Positions 19,015 through 31,640 of a stretch of DNA of 56,003 nt are shown in pieces. Below the pieces are notes generated by a model that was not told where the DNA came from, searched no databases, and was given only the letters and a program-made list of their open reading frames with translations. Position 1 is the stretch's first letter; each line of letters begins with the position of its first letter. A program made the position numbers and the translations under genes. This DNA comes from Sphaerosporella brunnea (Eukaryota > Ascomycota > Pezizomycetes > Pezizales > Pyronemataceae), in NCBI GenBank assembly GCA_008704415.1, contig VXIS01000314.1, positions 1 to 56,003 of the forward strand, read 5' to 3'.

Positions 19015-21473
19015 CTAGAAAGGTTCTGCTTCCCGATACGCTTGCGCCTTAGCAGCTTCTGCTTCGCGATCCGCACGGCTCTTGGCCGCTTCGGTTCCCT
19101 CATCGAGTACGGTCTCTCGGAACCACGGATGCTTAAGAGCGTCTTTGGCCGTAATACGCTTGCTAGGGTCGTAGACGAAGATTCTCTTGAGCAGGTCCAG
19201 GAACTGCTTGTTGAAGGAGCTCGTAGCAGGGATGATATCCTATCGCCGTGTCAGAGGAAGACCGGAACAGCAGATCAAGTGAAAGTACATCAAGGAGTTT
19301 CATTGCAGAGACATATCTCTTGCTCGCACGTGTCGTCTCCGCATTAGGATAGTCAAGTCGTGCTCCACGGAAGTATCTGCTCTCCGTTAGCATTCCATCA
19401 CAAGACAAGACGAATCAAGCATACTTTGAAGCGTTGGTGGTGTTGCCACTTCCACTCTTGCCCGCAATAGCTCGAACCAGTTTGGCATCAATCTTAGGGC
19501 CACAAACGGCCTGCATCATTGCCAGGTGCTCAAGATTGTCGTGCGTCTGGAAGAGTGCATCACCGGTGAAGAATTCGACAAGAATGCATCCGATGCTCCA
19601 AATGTCACAAGGAAAGCTCCATCCCAGGCCGAGAATGATCTCAGGCGCTCGATAATGTCGAGTTGATACAACGCTAGAATGATATTCATCGTCGAATGTA
19701 GCCGATCCAAAATCAATCAGACGAATGTCTGTATCCAACAGCACGCGCCGATGTCGTCCCTGACGCTGAGTCGAGTTAGACGAGGAGGGGATTGCTCGGT
19801 TGTAGTTGTACGTGTGAAAGCCATTGTTGACAAGAAGAATGTTTTCAGGCTTGAGGTCAGTGTGGATCAAGTTCAGATCATGTAAAACTGCACTTGTCAG
19901 TGTTGGATATTCCCAGGGGAAAAAAGGCAACATGAAACGTACAGGCAACACTTGTGAGCAACTGCCGAGCAAAGCTCTGGATGTGGCTGCTGGGGAACGG
20001 AGCAAAATTATTTCCCTTGAGGAAATCGAAGACGCTCATTCCGAGCAGGTCCGTAACGATGCCTGTTTCTAAATTAGCAACAGAACCAATCCCATGCAGT
20101 CTCGAAATGCTAACAAATATGGTTCTTGTAGTCAAAGCAGTCCCTCAAGTGTATGCACTTATTCCTGTTTTCTTTGTCATTTTGGCCCAAAGTCGAGAGC
20201 ACCCGCAATTCTATTCTGGATGCGTCTCGATACTTCTGAACAGATCGGATCACTTTGATGGCACACTTTGTGCGCTTGGTGCGATCGTAGGCTTCCACCA
20301 CCTTTCCGAAAGTACCCTGGCCAAGCAACTTTGTGATACGGTCTGAGACCATAATCAGCAGCTTTAAGAGACAACGCGGATCGAATACTCACATCGGGGT
20401 GTCAGATCGGTGTCCGCTGTAACAATATAGTGTCCATCTTGATCGTCTACTCTCTGCTGATTGTTTCTGTCCGGCTATGCGTGTTTAACGTCGAGTTGTC
20501 AGTAACGTTCCATTGCGGCGACGGTTAAAGCGATCGTGGGGCAGTCGATTTCCAAACATCTGGAGACGAGATGAGGGTTTGTGCAAGGTTGAGCACTTAC
20601 ATCCGGAACTGGCATCACGTAGACTTCTTTCGCCTTGATTGGGGGTTTGGGGGGCGGATGATAAGCCGCAAAGGCGTCCGTAATGTTGGCTGCAGCCGCT
20701 GCAGCTTGGCTCGCTCTGGTGACCCGTTTTCTCTTTTGTCCGTTGGCCGCAGCCGAAACCGCAGCGGCGGCAGTGGCAAAGTCCTTCACACTGTTGGCAG
20801 AACCTAGCGACGTGCCCGCAGTAGTACCGTTGACGCTCGCGGTGCTCGAATGGCCCGAAACCGTCGTGGGAGAGCCGTAGCCGTTCAGGTGAGGGGTCTG
20901 TGTAGAAGAGTACGCCGGGCCGCCGTATACCGGCTCGTATTGTGCGGGCTGAACTTTTCGCTTCTTGTCTGCGTGTCGCGGCTGAGCGGTAACGGTCGAA
21001 CTTGACGCAGCAGGGTATTGTGACGTTCCATTCGCTTGCCGTGAAGAACCTGCAGCGGGCTGCCTCCTCGATGACGCAGCAGCGGGCGGCGGACTCGGGG
21101 TATCGTCAATGACGATAATTTCCTTCGGAGGACCATTTCGGTAAAACTCGCCCCAATCCGGCGTTCGCCGCCTGGTTCTTCTTGCGGTCGACGACGATGA
21201 CGACGACGGCGGTTGCTGTTGGACTCTTGACGCCATCGCAGATGTCCTCGTCGGACGCGTTGCACTGCTAGCAACGGGCGGGGGAAGCGGATGAGCGCTG
21301 GCTAGAGGGCTCTGAGGCTGGTGGTAGTGCGAGACCGGAGGGGGCAGGCGAGCGTGAGAGTTGAGAGAGGTCAGGAGTGAGCCGTGGTGCGGGTGGTGGT
21401 TATAGTTGTTGTACGAGAATGGATTGGCGATGTCGAGTGGAGCAAGTGCGGTAGCTGTGGAAGGAGTCGACAT
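19015..21473 (-). CDS. lkh1: LAMMER (Clk/Kns1/Lkh1-type) dual-specificity kinase
   Basis: Model (minus strand): exons 20601-21473, 20393-20474, 20115-20342, 19943-20062, 19425-19887, 19289-19376 and 19015-19239 (692 aa). All six introns fall in phase, about 48-126 nt. Residues 1-300 are disordered, Ser/Pro/Ala-rich, with an I-I-V-I-D-D SUMO-interaction-like motif. The kinase domain follows: G-Q-G-T-F-G-K-V-V (326-334), the ATP Lys348 in CAIK, the catalytic loop HTDLKPEN (Asp445), DFG (Asp493), STRHYRAPE and the subfamily signature E-H-L-A-M-M-Q (554-560; the consensus is EHLAMMER). The His-Thr-Asp catalytic loop is typical of Clk/LAMMER kinases, which phosphorylate SR-type splicing factors and regulate growth, adhesion and stress responses. 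The C-terminus after HPWF is a short Ala/Glu-rich helix. Confidence 0.96.
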
Positions 21474-22940
21474 TTGGAGTTACTACAGCAAGGGGATCCC
21501 GGCAGAGCTCAACGAGAAGAACCCGCTGAGTTCAGTGTTGTCGCCAGAATTGAAAAATGGTGCGATCCGAAAAGCAGTAAGCAAGAGGGTTGAAAGGAAG
21601 ATATTACTGCTGTTCTTTTCGTAAAAAATGCGGATATGCAAAAATTGACGAGGATATTTGGGGGAGGGGGGGTGTTCTGGTTCTGGCTCTAGTTGTTTTG
21701 GGGTTGTTGCGCGGAAACTGTTGGAGCACGGCGATTTCTGCTGAATTTGAAGCGTCCACTGGCAAGGACTTGCTTGCTGGCCGTAACGGATTCTGGCTCA
21801 CTCTGTCGCCTTCTCTATCTCTGTTGGAGGCGAAGTTCGAGTTTTGGGAGTAGTGCGAGCGTGCGTGATAGGATCGGCTCCAGTTGTCGGCGGTTGTTGC
21901 GACCTTGCTAAAAAGAAGCAGAACTGTTCCGCTGGCAGAGAGCGAGAGAATGCGTAAGAGGAAGAGAAGGATGGGGTGGGTTCCTTTTTCTCTCTGCTCT
22001 CTTCTGGCAAAGCAAGTTGAATTTGCCGCTGGCTGTTGTTGTTGGCGTTGTAGTTTCGTCTTGGACGTTTGGTTGAACTCGTGTGATTTTCTCTGTCTTC
22101 CGTTCTTTGCAACAGAGAGAGAGATATGCAGTGCCCTTTCCTCAATGAATTTTGTCCGAGTCCTAGCAAGAAAAATCTTTTTCAAGATGTTTGAGGCGTA
22201 TTTCGAGCGCAAGAAGGGCCGTAGGTTCAGGTAGGTAATTTAAAGTTTCTTCGAGAGGAGAGTCGGGGAGAGGTATAGTCGCTTCACTGGTAGGCACTCT
22301 CGAAAGGTACTGCCGCTGATATCGGTTTCGCTAGGAAAGGGAAGAGTATGTATACGTAGAATAGAATAAGAGAGTGTATGAAGGAGTGAGGCAAGCTCAA
22401 ACTAGCAATGAGGACGGCTTGCGTGTGCGGCGAACAGGTAATCTCCTATCTGCGATGCCAAATCGAAGAGGCGGAGTAGGACAAGGAGGTGAGGCGAGAT
22501 GACGGTAGAAGTCGCGATCTCTTGGAAGATAGAGGAAGAGGATGAGGAGAAAAGGGAGCAGGGAGGCAAAAAGAGCAGCACAGTTGCGGAGGAGAGACAG
22601 CACGACGGTGAAGGTGAGGTAAATTCGTTTGCTGATTTGCCGGCCGGTCCACAACCACAATTCCGACACCGACGCTCTTTCTCGGTTCGCGATGAAGCGA
22701 ATTGTGAGGTATGATGTGATGCTATGTTGCGAAATTATGGTACGGCATGCTCACGACTTCTTGGACACTTGCATTATGCAGATGGAAGAGGAGAAGCAGA
22801 TGAATCGTCGTCGGTTGGCTGCTAAATCGGGAGGCAAACCAGCAAAGCAAGCAAATCACGATTCCGAGCATAGAGAAGTTGGACTAAAAGACCAAAGCCA
22901 GCAAGAGCCATACTGCCAGTGATAAAATTTTACAAAATGC
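21474..22940 (-). promoter_or_regulatory. Long CT-rich upstream region of the kinase gene
   Basis: Read in the direction of the kinase gene, this stretch is strongly pyrimidine-rich with many CTCTCTC and TTCTTTT blocks (for example the complement of 21940-21990 and 22095-22125). This is typical of long 5' leaders and promoters of fungal signalling genes. No conserved upstream protein was recognised among its frames. Confidence 0.4.
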
Positions 22941-25900
22941 TCTCGGCGATGTCGACGTTTGGAATCTCACGGTGGTTGCGTTGTGTACTCCAGTTACCTA
23001 ACGGGTTCCCAACAAAATTGATTGCACAGATTCGTTCATGTTGCATCGATCAGGGAATTGGCTGGCGAGCTGCCATGATGGTCTGTCGGTGTGTGTGATC
23101 GTCGATGCCAAAAACATTGAAAACCCTAACCCTTCACCATACGAACCCCGTGATGTACTGCTGTCGACAAGAAAGCCGCTCCACAAGAGTATTTATTGGA
23201 ATGTAAAATAAGTAAAAAGAGTAACTCCAACACCTGTAGTAGCTGAACAATGGAATCCTTTAACATGAAACTATTCTCTTTGTAGTGATCTCCTCAATGA
23301 TCATGTTGCCCCATTACTTCAGTTCCATATTATCTCGAGCTCACTAACGGTGGTAACCCCGTCGTGTTTATATATTCGCGTTCCATATCCGCCTGATGGA
23401 TCTGAAGCCTCGTGAGTTGGCCGGCCGGCCATTCGACTCTTTTAATGCCCTCATGTTCTCGTTGTTGACCAATTTAGTTCAGTCGTAGCACGCAGAATGA
23501 TTTTCCTTTCTAGCCATCCTTTGCTCGCAGCGTTTTCCAGTCATCTGAGGCTCACCGCTCACCATTGAGGTACACCTCTTTTTTCTTTGCTGAACTGCCT
23601 CTCTCTTGTGTTGGTCTCGCAGTTCCTCTTCTTCCCCTTGAGCTTCAGCTTCCAGATCCTTCACATGGAAACGTCATTCCCCAGCACACGAGCCTCGCGA
23701 ACAGTACTGTATCAAGCAATAGGATACATAAGCTATAAGTCACCTGTCATCGGCAGCCCTCCTTAAGTTGAGGTTTGATGTCACCAGGTTATTGCAAGTA
23801 GGTATTCCGCATGATCACCAACGCTGAGTGATATGCTATGAAGCTCTGCTAGGTTAGGCAAAACACCTATTATTACCATCACTGACCGAATGTTCTTGCT
23901 CTTGTTCCCCGCCCGCTATGCAGTTCTAACCATAGCTAGCCCGTATGTAATACTATGTATTGCGTGCCATAATGACGGCGGGGCTGGCTAGTGCATAAGG
24001 TCATACGGACTTGGGAATAGGTATTTACGGCTGTAAACATGCTTATAGCCAACCAAAACCTTCTCAACGGTTACGGTCGACCTCGAGAATCACCTCGAAA
24101 CAAACGGCGGATCAGATCACGGTTTCTATGCTTTCGCGATGATTGAGAGACTCGTTTGGCATCTGTTAGGAACTTGTTTAATATTGATGTCTCCAGAAGG
24201 ACCCACTTTGTTCCAGGAGGGCAATCAACGTGGACATCGCTTCATTTCGCTCAAAGCGCCGCCATGCACCAAGGATGCGCCCATCACGCAGCCCAACGCA
24301 GCATTACCATTGGCCCATGACTAAGCAAACAATATCCCCGCCGCTTACGGAGCCGGCAAGCCCGTGCGGCAGACCGCAAGGCAAGAAGAGGAGAAACCGA
24401 ACCGGATCCGAGGCGATATCCGTCGAGTCTTAAATCTCATGGCACAGAAAACTGTTTCGTGATCATCCATATCTACCTGCATTTGGTGGCATGCGTGATG
24501 ATCTTCAGATCTTCCAGATGATGCATATGGCGCCAGGTTTTATGCACAAATGCTTTTCCTCGTGCCCCTTCTTGCTCGTTTCGTCTGTCGGCTTCGCTCT
24601 GACACCATAGACATCGAATGAGCCCAAGCTTCGGACTCTACGGGAATCTGACCAGTCCCTCTGACAGGTAGCGCGCGTTTGTCGCCTATGCACCTCCGCG
24701 GTTTTGTCTACGCCTTGCAGCAGATGCATGCATGCTTGCGCATGAGGAACACGATATGCATCCTTCGCGATGTGCCAGTGTGTTCAATCAACGGACGAGA
24801 AGTAATCAATCTCATGTTCGCCAAGCTCCGGCGCCTTTGAAATGATCTCGATGCCTCCTGCAAGTTGCAATATTAATACCCAGCCTATTAGCCTGCTCTC
24901 AGACACCGCCAACCACCAGAACAATACCGCTATTGTAAGCATCACCTTCTTCCTGTTGGCCATGCATAACCCCTAGGTGTCATGGGAAGTCGGTGAGATG
25001 CAAGATCTCGGTGTGAGTTGGACAAGTGATTTCCAGAGAAATTTCATAGATCTGCCATTAGAGTAGCGTATATCGACAGAGGTGGAATCAAACACTGTAC
25101 TGTATCTACCTTTTCTCCCTCTTCTCTGATGTTTGCCTCTGATTTCCAGTAGGCGGTCCCGCGGTCAAGAAACACACTGAACCATCAAATTTTTCAGGAC
25201 AACTGGCTCGCAAATCTGCGCGGCGGCGTCCGGCAAGTCGGCTGTGATACGTTGCACGAAATAGCCCTGTTGGCCGAACTACGAAAGCGGCCCAAGGACT
25301 GCAAAGCAGATCATCTTCAGAGAACACCCATACTTCAAGGACAGCGCGAACCATGAGCACGGAAATGCGACCTCAAATAGAGCCGATGAAGCCGAGAGAT
25401 CTGGCGGCGAGACCTTGTGGGACATGTCGACAAGGTCGTCGTCGAGGTCGCGCAATGGTAGCTTTACACCCAACCGCGAACCGACGTGACTGACTTCGAC
25501 TCGTTCGAGTCCGTATAAATGCTGGTCGAGTCCCAGCTGGGGCCTCCGCCCCTTCCTCGGACCCGGGGTGATCTTATGACCACCACGATCGAGTCGTTGC
25601 TTGTCGTATAGTTACTGTAGTACGCTATTTGAATTTTCTATCACAGGTATTGCCTCCTCGATGTTACCACCACTAGATGAACAGTCACTAACGTGTCAGA
25701 AGGCAGGAGATGGAATACCAGCCATACCAAGCTCTTCTTGACAATATACAGCTCCCACAACCTCTGCACGACGCGGCCCTAGACTTTTTTTTTTCAACAG
25801 ACCGAACCACTGGCATGTGCGGAAACCAGAGCTATCAGATGAACATGTTCCCGTGATTCACCCGGCTTCCTGCAAGTAAATACCATAGTGCTATACGGAG

Positions 25901-26021
25901 TCACTGCGGAAGTTATTGCCCCGGACTTTGGCCCATCAAAGCAAATCATGGTTACTGCTGGTGGCGTGCGAGTGCTTTTCTATGTTTCGTTACCTAGACT
26001 GCTACTTCTGAAGAGGCACCG
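22941..26021. other. 3-kb gene-poor region
   Basis: I found no frame with a recognisable domain, signal peptide or coherent splice model. Base composition looks mixed, without strong codon bias. It may contain decayed elements too old to see by eye. Confidence 0.4.
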
Positions 26022-26077
26022 TACTAATCCAGACGTAAGCGGGCGAATAAGGCGGCTGCCTTGCGTCTGGATTAATA
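26022..26077. repeat. Short TA-flanked hairpin (possible MITE end or solo TIR pair)
   Basis: ACTAATCCAGACGTAAG at 26023-26039 pairs with CTTGCGTCTGGATTAAT at 26060-26076 (two mismatches), separated by 20 bases. TA lies at both outer edges. The core GCGTCTGGAT also occurs in the hairpin element at 43096-43191, so both may derive from one transposon family. Confidence 0.5.
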
Positions 26078-27044
26078 CATCGAGACTGTATTCAGATAGA
26101 CGAACATAGAAAAACCTTGGGGCTGTTCGGTAGTGGACTGACTATAGATTTTCTACGTCCCTGACTGTTCCGAGCAGCGCCACAGGTTGATGGATATGGA
26201 GAATATTAATAAGTACGGGTGCACAGTGCATCTCCTGGACTGTAGAAATAGACTCTGCGTGGCAAATGGCACTGGCAACCAGCTGGCCAACCCGATTGGT
26301 AGCACAACAACAACAACCCCCACCTTGGTCTAGTCATCTTATGCATGAGAGGCTGTGTGGGTTTTTACTACTCGTAGATGTCGACAGCTCTCGGCTGCAC
26401 CATGCCGCGCCAATGGATCGCAGGGTTGGGCGTTTACCAGTGGTACTGGGAAAAATTCCACCGCTGACCTGGTCCCCGGGCACTACTTACCTAACTACCT
26501 AGCGATGGGCACGGCCAGAGGTCGCGGTCGGCGACTTTGGTCGGGAAGTCATGACAGCGTCACGACCCGAGGTAGCAGACCGTGAATTGGTCCATGAGCA
26601 TTTGCAACAAAAGCTGAGCAATGCGTAATCGCATGCAAGCCACTCTGGCTTACGTGCAACAGTTAGGCTTCCTCAGATCGACCGGTTGGCGGCCTTACGA
26701 TCTTGGTCGGTCGTCGGTCGTGCACATCACTAACGGGAACAACGTACCTGCTTCAACAATACTTCTGCTCCATTCGGTATGCCCTGAAGCCGTTAAACGT
26801 ACCCAAGCTTCGCTCTGGAGTTGCAGGCAGTCAAAATGGGTTTCCTCCTGCCCCGTGATTTTGTTGAATACAAAGATGTAGACGCTTCGGAGGCTTTTCT
26901 GTGTGGCCTTATATCTGCCCCGAAACACAGGCGTAGGGGCTCAAAACAGGACTCCGCCAGGAACACTGCTACTACTCTTACCATAATACCAGCAGCTCAA
27001 CGTGGCTAGAACTATCCACTGCACCCAATAGAGTGAAATTATAG
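26078..27044. other. Intergenic upstream of the moaC relic
   Basis: No upstream exons of moaC could be found here and no other gene is recognised. Confidence 0.4.
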
Positions 27045-27429
27045 AAGAAACGAGGTTATTCCAAGTTTGCGCGCATCTCGGGGATCCTCGCAGCAAAAGA
27101 AGTGCCCCGAGCTTGTGGTGCGGTGTCATCCCATCGCGTTGAGCTCGGTGGAGGTTGAAGTCACGCCAATCCCTGGTTCTGACTCGAGATCGGGGCAGCA
27201 GAAGGAAGCGGAGAATGATGCGCTGGGGTGTATCGAATTGAAAGCAACCGTCACGTGCGACGGCAAGACCGGCGTCGAGATGGAGGCGTTGACGGCGGTT
27301 ACGGGCGCCGCGTTGGCCGTGGTGGATATGTGCAAGGCGGTCGATAGGGGCATGGTTGTGGAGGGCGTCAGGGTTGTTGGCAAGACTGGTGGGGATTGGG
27401 AGAGGAGGAGAAGGAGGAAGAGGAGCTGA
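27045..27429 (+). pseudogene. moaC: Broken MoaC (cyclic pyranopterin monophosphate synthase) fragment
   Basis: From 27091 the frame reads KCPELVVRCHPIALSSVEVEV, then ATVTCDGKTGVEMEALTAV, then DMCKAVDRGMVVEGVRVV and KTGG. These are the C-terminal two thirds of MoaC, with the conserved CHP, GKTGVEMEALTAV and DMCKAVD motifs. MoaC completes the first step of molybdenum cofactor synthesis. The preceding segment A-R-I-S-G-I-L-A-A-K is in a different frame: the A-run at 27093-27096 has one base too many for a continuous MoaC reading. A stop codon stands a few codons further upstream, and no N-terminal third or start codon is visible. I read it as a relic. A sequencing error in the A-run would repair the shift but not the missing N-terminus. 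Fungal MoaC is often fused to MoaA; no MoaA is nearby. Confidence 0.8.
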
Positions 27430-28648
27430 AGTAGCCCTGTGCTAGGAACTCTGCTGCGAGTGGGACTTTGTGATTCTTAAGCTATCATTACTATTATTGC
27501 AGCTTGTCGGATTAGGGAAATGCGTGACCATACTGAGGAGGGGGGGCATAGAAAACTGCCATAAGAGACGCTCAGCGGATTACCACCCCATTGGTTTCAT
27601 CCACCGAAACTTCCAGCAGACCTCACGCCTGGAATGAGTTTATAATCCCAGCCTGCCGTGGCCTAACTCCACTGACCCCGACAGCCGCACATACTACCCC
27701 AGCCAGCTGTTTACCTGGCCGCCGCGAGACCAAAATGGATCTGTCTGGCCCACCCAGTCGGCAAGTCAAGATGCCTCCTCATTCTGTCAATCAAGATACC
27801 TACCCTCGCCCTCTCGAAAATCCACACCAACTACAGTAGGACGTAAGTAAGCAGGTACTATTATCAGAGAACCCGGCTGCCAGTGGTAACCACAAGCAAG
27901 TTCTGCAGCCTTGGTGAACGCTACATACCTAGTACTTGGTGATAGCTGATATGATAGGTTTCGCTCCTCCCCCCTCGTGGCCACTGTCTAAGCCCTCGGC
28001 CAAATGATTTGTTTGATCGATGGCTGGCCCGGCACACAAACTTAACTACTGTTACGCTTGCCTACATATCTATATCTACAATTTCTACTCTACAGCTCCT
28101 ACAGAAAACTACAACAAAGCACTTCGATTAACACCTACTATTGCCATGTTGTACTTGCCCCCCTTCGGTTTAGCATACTTGCTCCATCCAGTCGAGACGT
28201 CTTGCGTAGTTAGTGTTCACAAGGACTCACTCGTCGTACCGTGGGAATTATAGCAAGGTTTTGCGTACAAGTAACCCCCTGAGGTAGCACACAAATTGAG
28301 TTTTCCAACTCTAATATTTCAGGCAGTTAGTTGCCCTAGTTGTCCTAGGTAATTGCCCAGGGCCTACAAGCTGAAGATCACAATTTATAACGACGGCCGG
28401 CTGGTTCAAAAATACCCACATTTATATATACAAATCTGGGTATATCCCCCCACATAATCCACACCACTACTCCATCCCCTACAATTCCTCAACAGCCGCG
28501 TCCGTCGTCATCTATGGTATTTCCAGAAGCCATTTTTAAAAAACTGCAAAAACCAACTGCAACCCCCAGAAACAATGACCATGCCCAAGAATGCAACCGT
28601 TCCCATGCCGATCTATTAACACAAAACAATCATGCAAGCAAAGCAAGC
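27430..28648. other. Intergenic, no gene recognised
   Basis: Contains short motif-free frames only. The last 200 bp should include the 3' untranslated region of the minus-strand GH17 gene. Confidence 0.45.
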
Positions 28649-29672
28649 TTAGCACTGAAGGCTGAACTTAAGGGGCTGGGTGTCGAGGGCAACACCAAAG
28701 TTCTGCTCGATGGTGCTAGACTTGTTGGGCTCGTCGAATCCGGAGAACCACAGCCAGGGGTAGTTAGTCGTTTGCAACCAGCAGGCGGCAGCCTTCCAGT
28801 AGGCGGCGGCGTTCTCAACGGAAGCGACGGCGGATCCGAAGTTGGGTCCCTTGGTGGGCCATCCAGTCTCGCCAATAACGAAGGGCTTGGAGTAACCCAC
28901 GGCCTTACGCGTGTCCCAAACGGCCTGCTTGAGCTTGGCGAGACCGTCGTTGATGGTGGCGCCCTGCCAGTAGGGGAACCCGTTCATGAGGACGACGTCG
29001 CAAGCCTTGACGACAGCTGCACGCACATTAATTAGCCTCTTGATCAAGTTCATGATGGAAATGTCACTCACCAGCGTTGGCTCCGTCAACCCACATGGTC
29101 CAGGTATCAGCGGTACCGACAGGGACATCAGCAGCCTTGTAAGCGACCTGGACCATTCCCTTGACATCGTAGATCTGCTGCGCCAGCTTGTCCGCGGTGA
29201 TATCCTTGCGGTACAGCGACTCAGAGCCGACATTGATACCCTTGAGCCACTTGGAAGTATCAGGGTACTTCTTGAGCGCTGCCTCCAAAGCAGCCTTTTC
29301 AGCACCGAACTTGGCGTCGTCGACGTTCCACACTCCGACCCACAGCTTAGTGCCGGTGGCGATTGCGGCAGGAACAGCGTTCGCGAGTGCGTTACAGTCG
29401 TTCGTGCTGAAGAGCTTGACGGTGTTGAAGGTGCCCTTGCCGCCGGTGCTCCAAGACTTAAGCTTGTTGAATTCTTGTTGCCACTGGGCGGTGGTCTTGC
29501 AGCTGCCCGATCTGTGGGTAGCTCCTGTTGCGAAGTTAGCACTCTGCTGTCCGTATGAAGTTTCTCAAGAGCAAATCCTACCAAGGTTGAAGCCGGCGAA
29601 GTAGCTTGTGGTGGGGGCAGCGGAGGCCGAGACTGCCAGTCCGAGAACGAACGCGGTGATCGAAAACTTCAT
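28649..29672 (-). CDS. bgl2: GH17 beta-1,3-glucanase / glucanosyltransferase (Bgl2-like)
   Basis: Model (minus strand): exons 29582-29672, 29072-29524 and 28649-29016 (303 aa), with introns of 57 and 55 nt in phase. Residues 1-19 (MKFSITAFVLGLAVSASAA) are a signal peptide. GH17 signatures are complete: the acid/base Glu132 in G-I-N-V-G-S-E and the nucleophile Glu231 in F-V-I-G-E-T-G-W-P-T. VGVWNVDD, WQGATIND and WLWFSGFDEPNK match the Bgl2 subgroup. The enzyme cleaves and re-joins beta-1,3-glucan in the cell wall. The length matches yeast Bgl2, and there is no Ser/Thr tail or GPI signal, so it should be a soluble wall protein. The upstream region repeats CGATCGA-type motifs three times within 29745-29825, of unknown meaning. 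Confidence 0.95.
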
Positions 29673-31640
29673 TATGACGGATGTATGCGAATATTACGAG
29701 GGAGCCGGGAAGAGAGCGACTCCTAACAATGAATAAAGCGAGCGAGGGCGATCGATTAGAGACAGTGAGTGACGATCGAGTGAAAGGCGTACGGTAAGGA
29801 ATGAGTAACGACGTAGCTGTCGATCAAGAAGAAGAATAGAAAAGCTGGAAGGAGGGGAGGAGCAGCAAGGAATGGGGGGGTTTTAAACGGCAGTGGGTTG
29901 CTTCTGCATTCTACACAAGTACGAGTAATTTGCAGGCGCTGGGGGGACAGGGATCAGATGCCATGGCCCGCGGGCAAAAATAGCAGCATATTCGAAGGTC
30001 TGCTGTCTCCATGCTGTCCGGCACGGGCGGAAGCTGAATCTTGGTCGCTCTCTCTCTCGTGGGAGGGGAGCCGTCAGCCGAGGGAACTGCTTTGATTTCC
30101 ACAGCTCTCAAACAGTTACTTTTTCGATCAAACTTTCTTGGTTCTTTTGCTTTGAGTTTGGTGCCGGACAGGATTCTAACGGCTTTATCTGAGGATACTC
30201 TGGTTTCTGGCTGTCACATATCTTGAGATCATACAAAGTGATTGATATCGGCGCGGTTGATGGAGGTTGAGGTTAACCACAGGAGCTTTGGCCCCTGCCA
30301 AGTCGCGGTAGGGCCTTGCGTGCAGGAGGAGTTCCGGAATGCGTTTCATCCAAGACCTCCAACCAGGCCGCGAGCGGCTTCCAGCGGTTTTTTGAAGTGG
30401 CCATGGCTGGCTGCAAACAAAAGGAGAGCTGTTTCTTCTTCCGGGCGGACACGCGTTCTTTCTATGGATTACAGTAGTGGACGGCTGATTTGCCTGGTTA
30501 CATATGTACCAGCCTAATTTGAACTAGCGAGGGCACATACTAGGAGTGAGTAGTCAGCAAGATGTGTCAGCAGGATTTGTCAGTGGACGAAGGGCTTGGC
30601 GGTCGGTCCCTTCTTGTCTTATCAGATGCTTCCCGTGACATCCCTTCCAACTACTGCGGCCGAGTGACAACTCAAAAAAATTCTGATTGGCTGCAGCATT
30701 GCAAAATGCAGCGAAGAGAAACAAATTCAGTGTTAAGCCATTGGAATTCTCCTTGACCTTGCATATAGCTGCGTAACCGCGGGCTGGCTGTTTTGCCGGA
30801 GGGTGGTGGTTTATCGGAGGTGAAGAAACGCCGCCAGGCATCGCACTCCCGCCGCGCTACATGGCCGCACAATGCCAATTCGCAACCACCTTTCTGCTCC
30901 ACCCCCAGCGGGCTCTGTTCCTAGTCATAGACAGTGCAACAAAGCATTCCGATCACGGAATCATCGTTTTATTTCACTTCATTGCTTACGACGTTGCTTG
31001 GGCCAATCAGAATTGGCGGTCGGCCGCCATAGTCAGTTTAATGTCACGTTTTCCAGCTAACTGGCTAACTTAGTTAAACTTACCACTTCTCAGCTACATT
31101 CGTAAATCGTTTTCTGGTCAGAAACAGCGAGCAATTCTCAGCAATATGAGCACTATCGGTCACGGTGCTTGCTTTTTGTTGCTTCACAGTGATCACTGCT
31201 AATGAATATTACTACGCGCGTGACCACACCAGTTGCATCCTTTGGGATAACCACAAAGGACGCAGCCATGATGCGAACAATCTTACGAAGCAGATTGATG
31301 GTCAAGTCGGGCCTTACGAAGCTCGAAGCAAAAATTAATGCGTTCCCGAAGATGTCGTGCCTACACCGCCAGAAATAAGAAGCCCTTGCAAGATTATCTT
31401 GAGGGAGTTGACGATTTCAATGGCGAGGACTGCTAGATAAAGGAGGGTGAGTGGTGGAGTCTATTCCTTAAAGAAATGCAATTAATTAAATACGGTATAG
31501 GTAGATTCATTCCTTTTTAGCATAAACGTCCACGCATTCAGGAGTTCTTTCTAGACAGGCGAGCAACAAGATGCTTTGTTATTGATGGTGCTACAAGATC
31601 ACAGCTTTGATTTTATTGATTGCATAAAGCTACCTTACTG
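29673..31640. other. Upstream of the GH17 gene, no other gene recognised
   Basis: About 2 kb. The first 150 bp carry repeated CGATCGA motifs (near 29749, 29774 and 29820) and purine-rich blocks and are probably the glucanase promoter. Beyond about 30200 only motif-free frames occur. Confidence 0.4.

Noticed and set aside
18988..19347. Plus-strand frame of 119 codons
   Set aside because: Antisense shadow of the last LAMMER kinase exons, which have conserved motifs and splice sites.
28514..29604. Three long plus-strand frames
   Set aside because: Antisense to the GH17 gene; the length comes from its codon bias.
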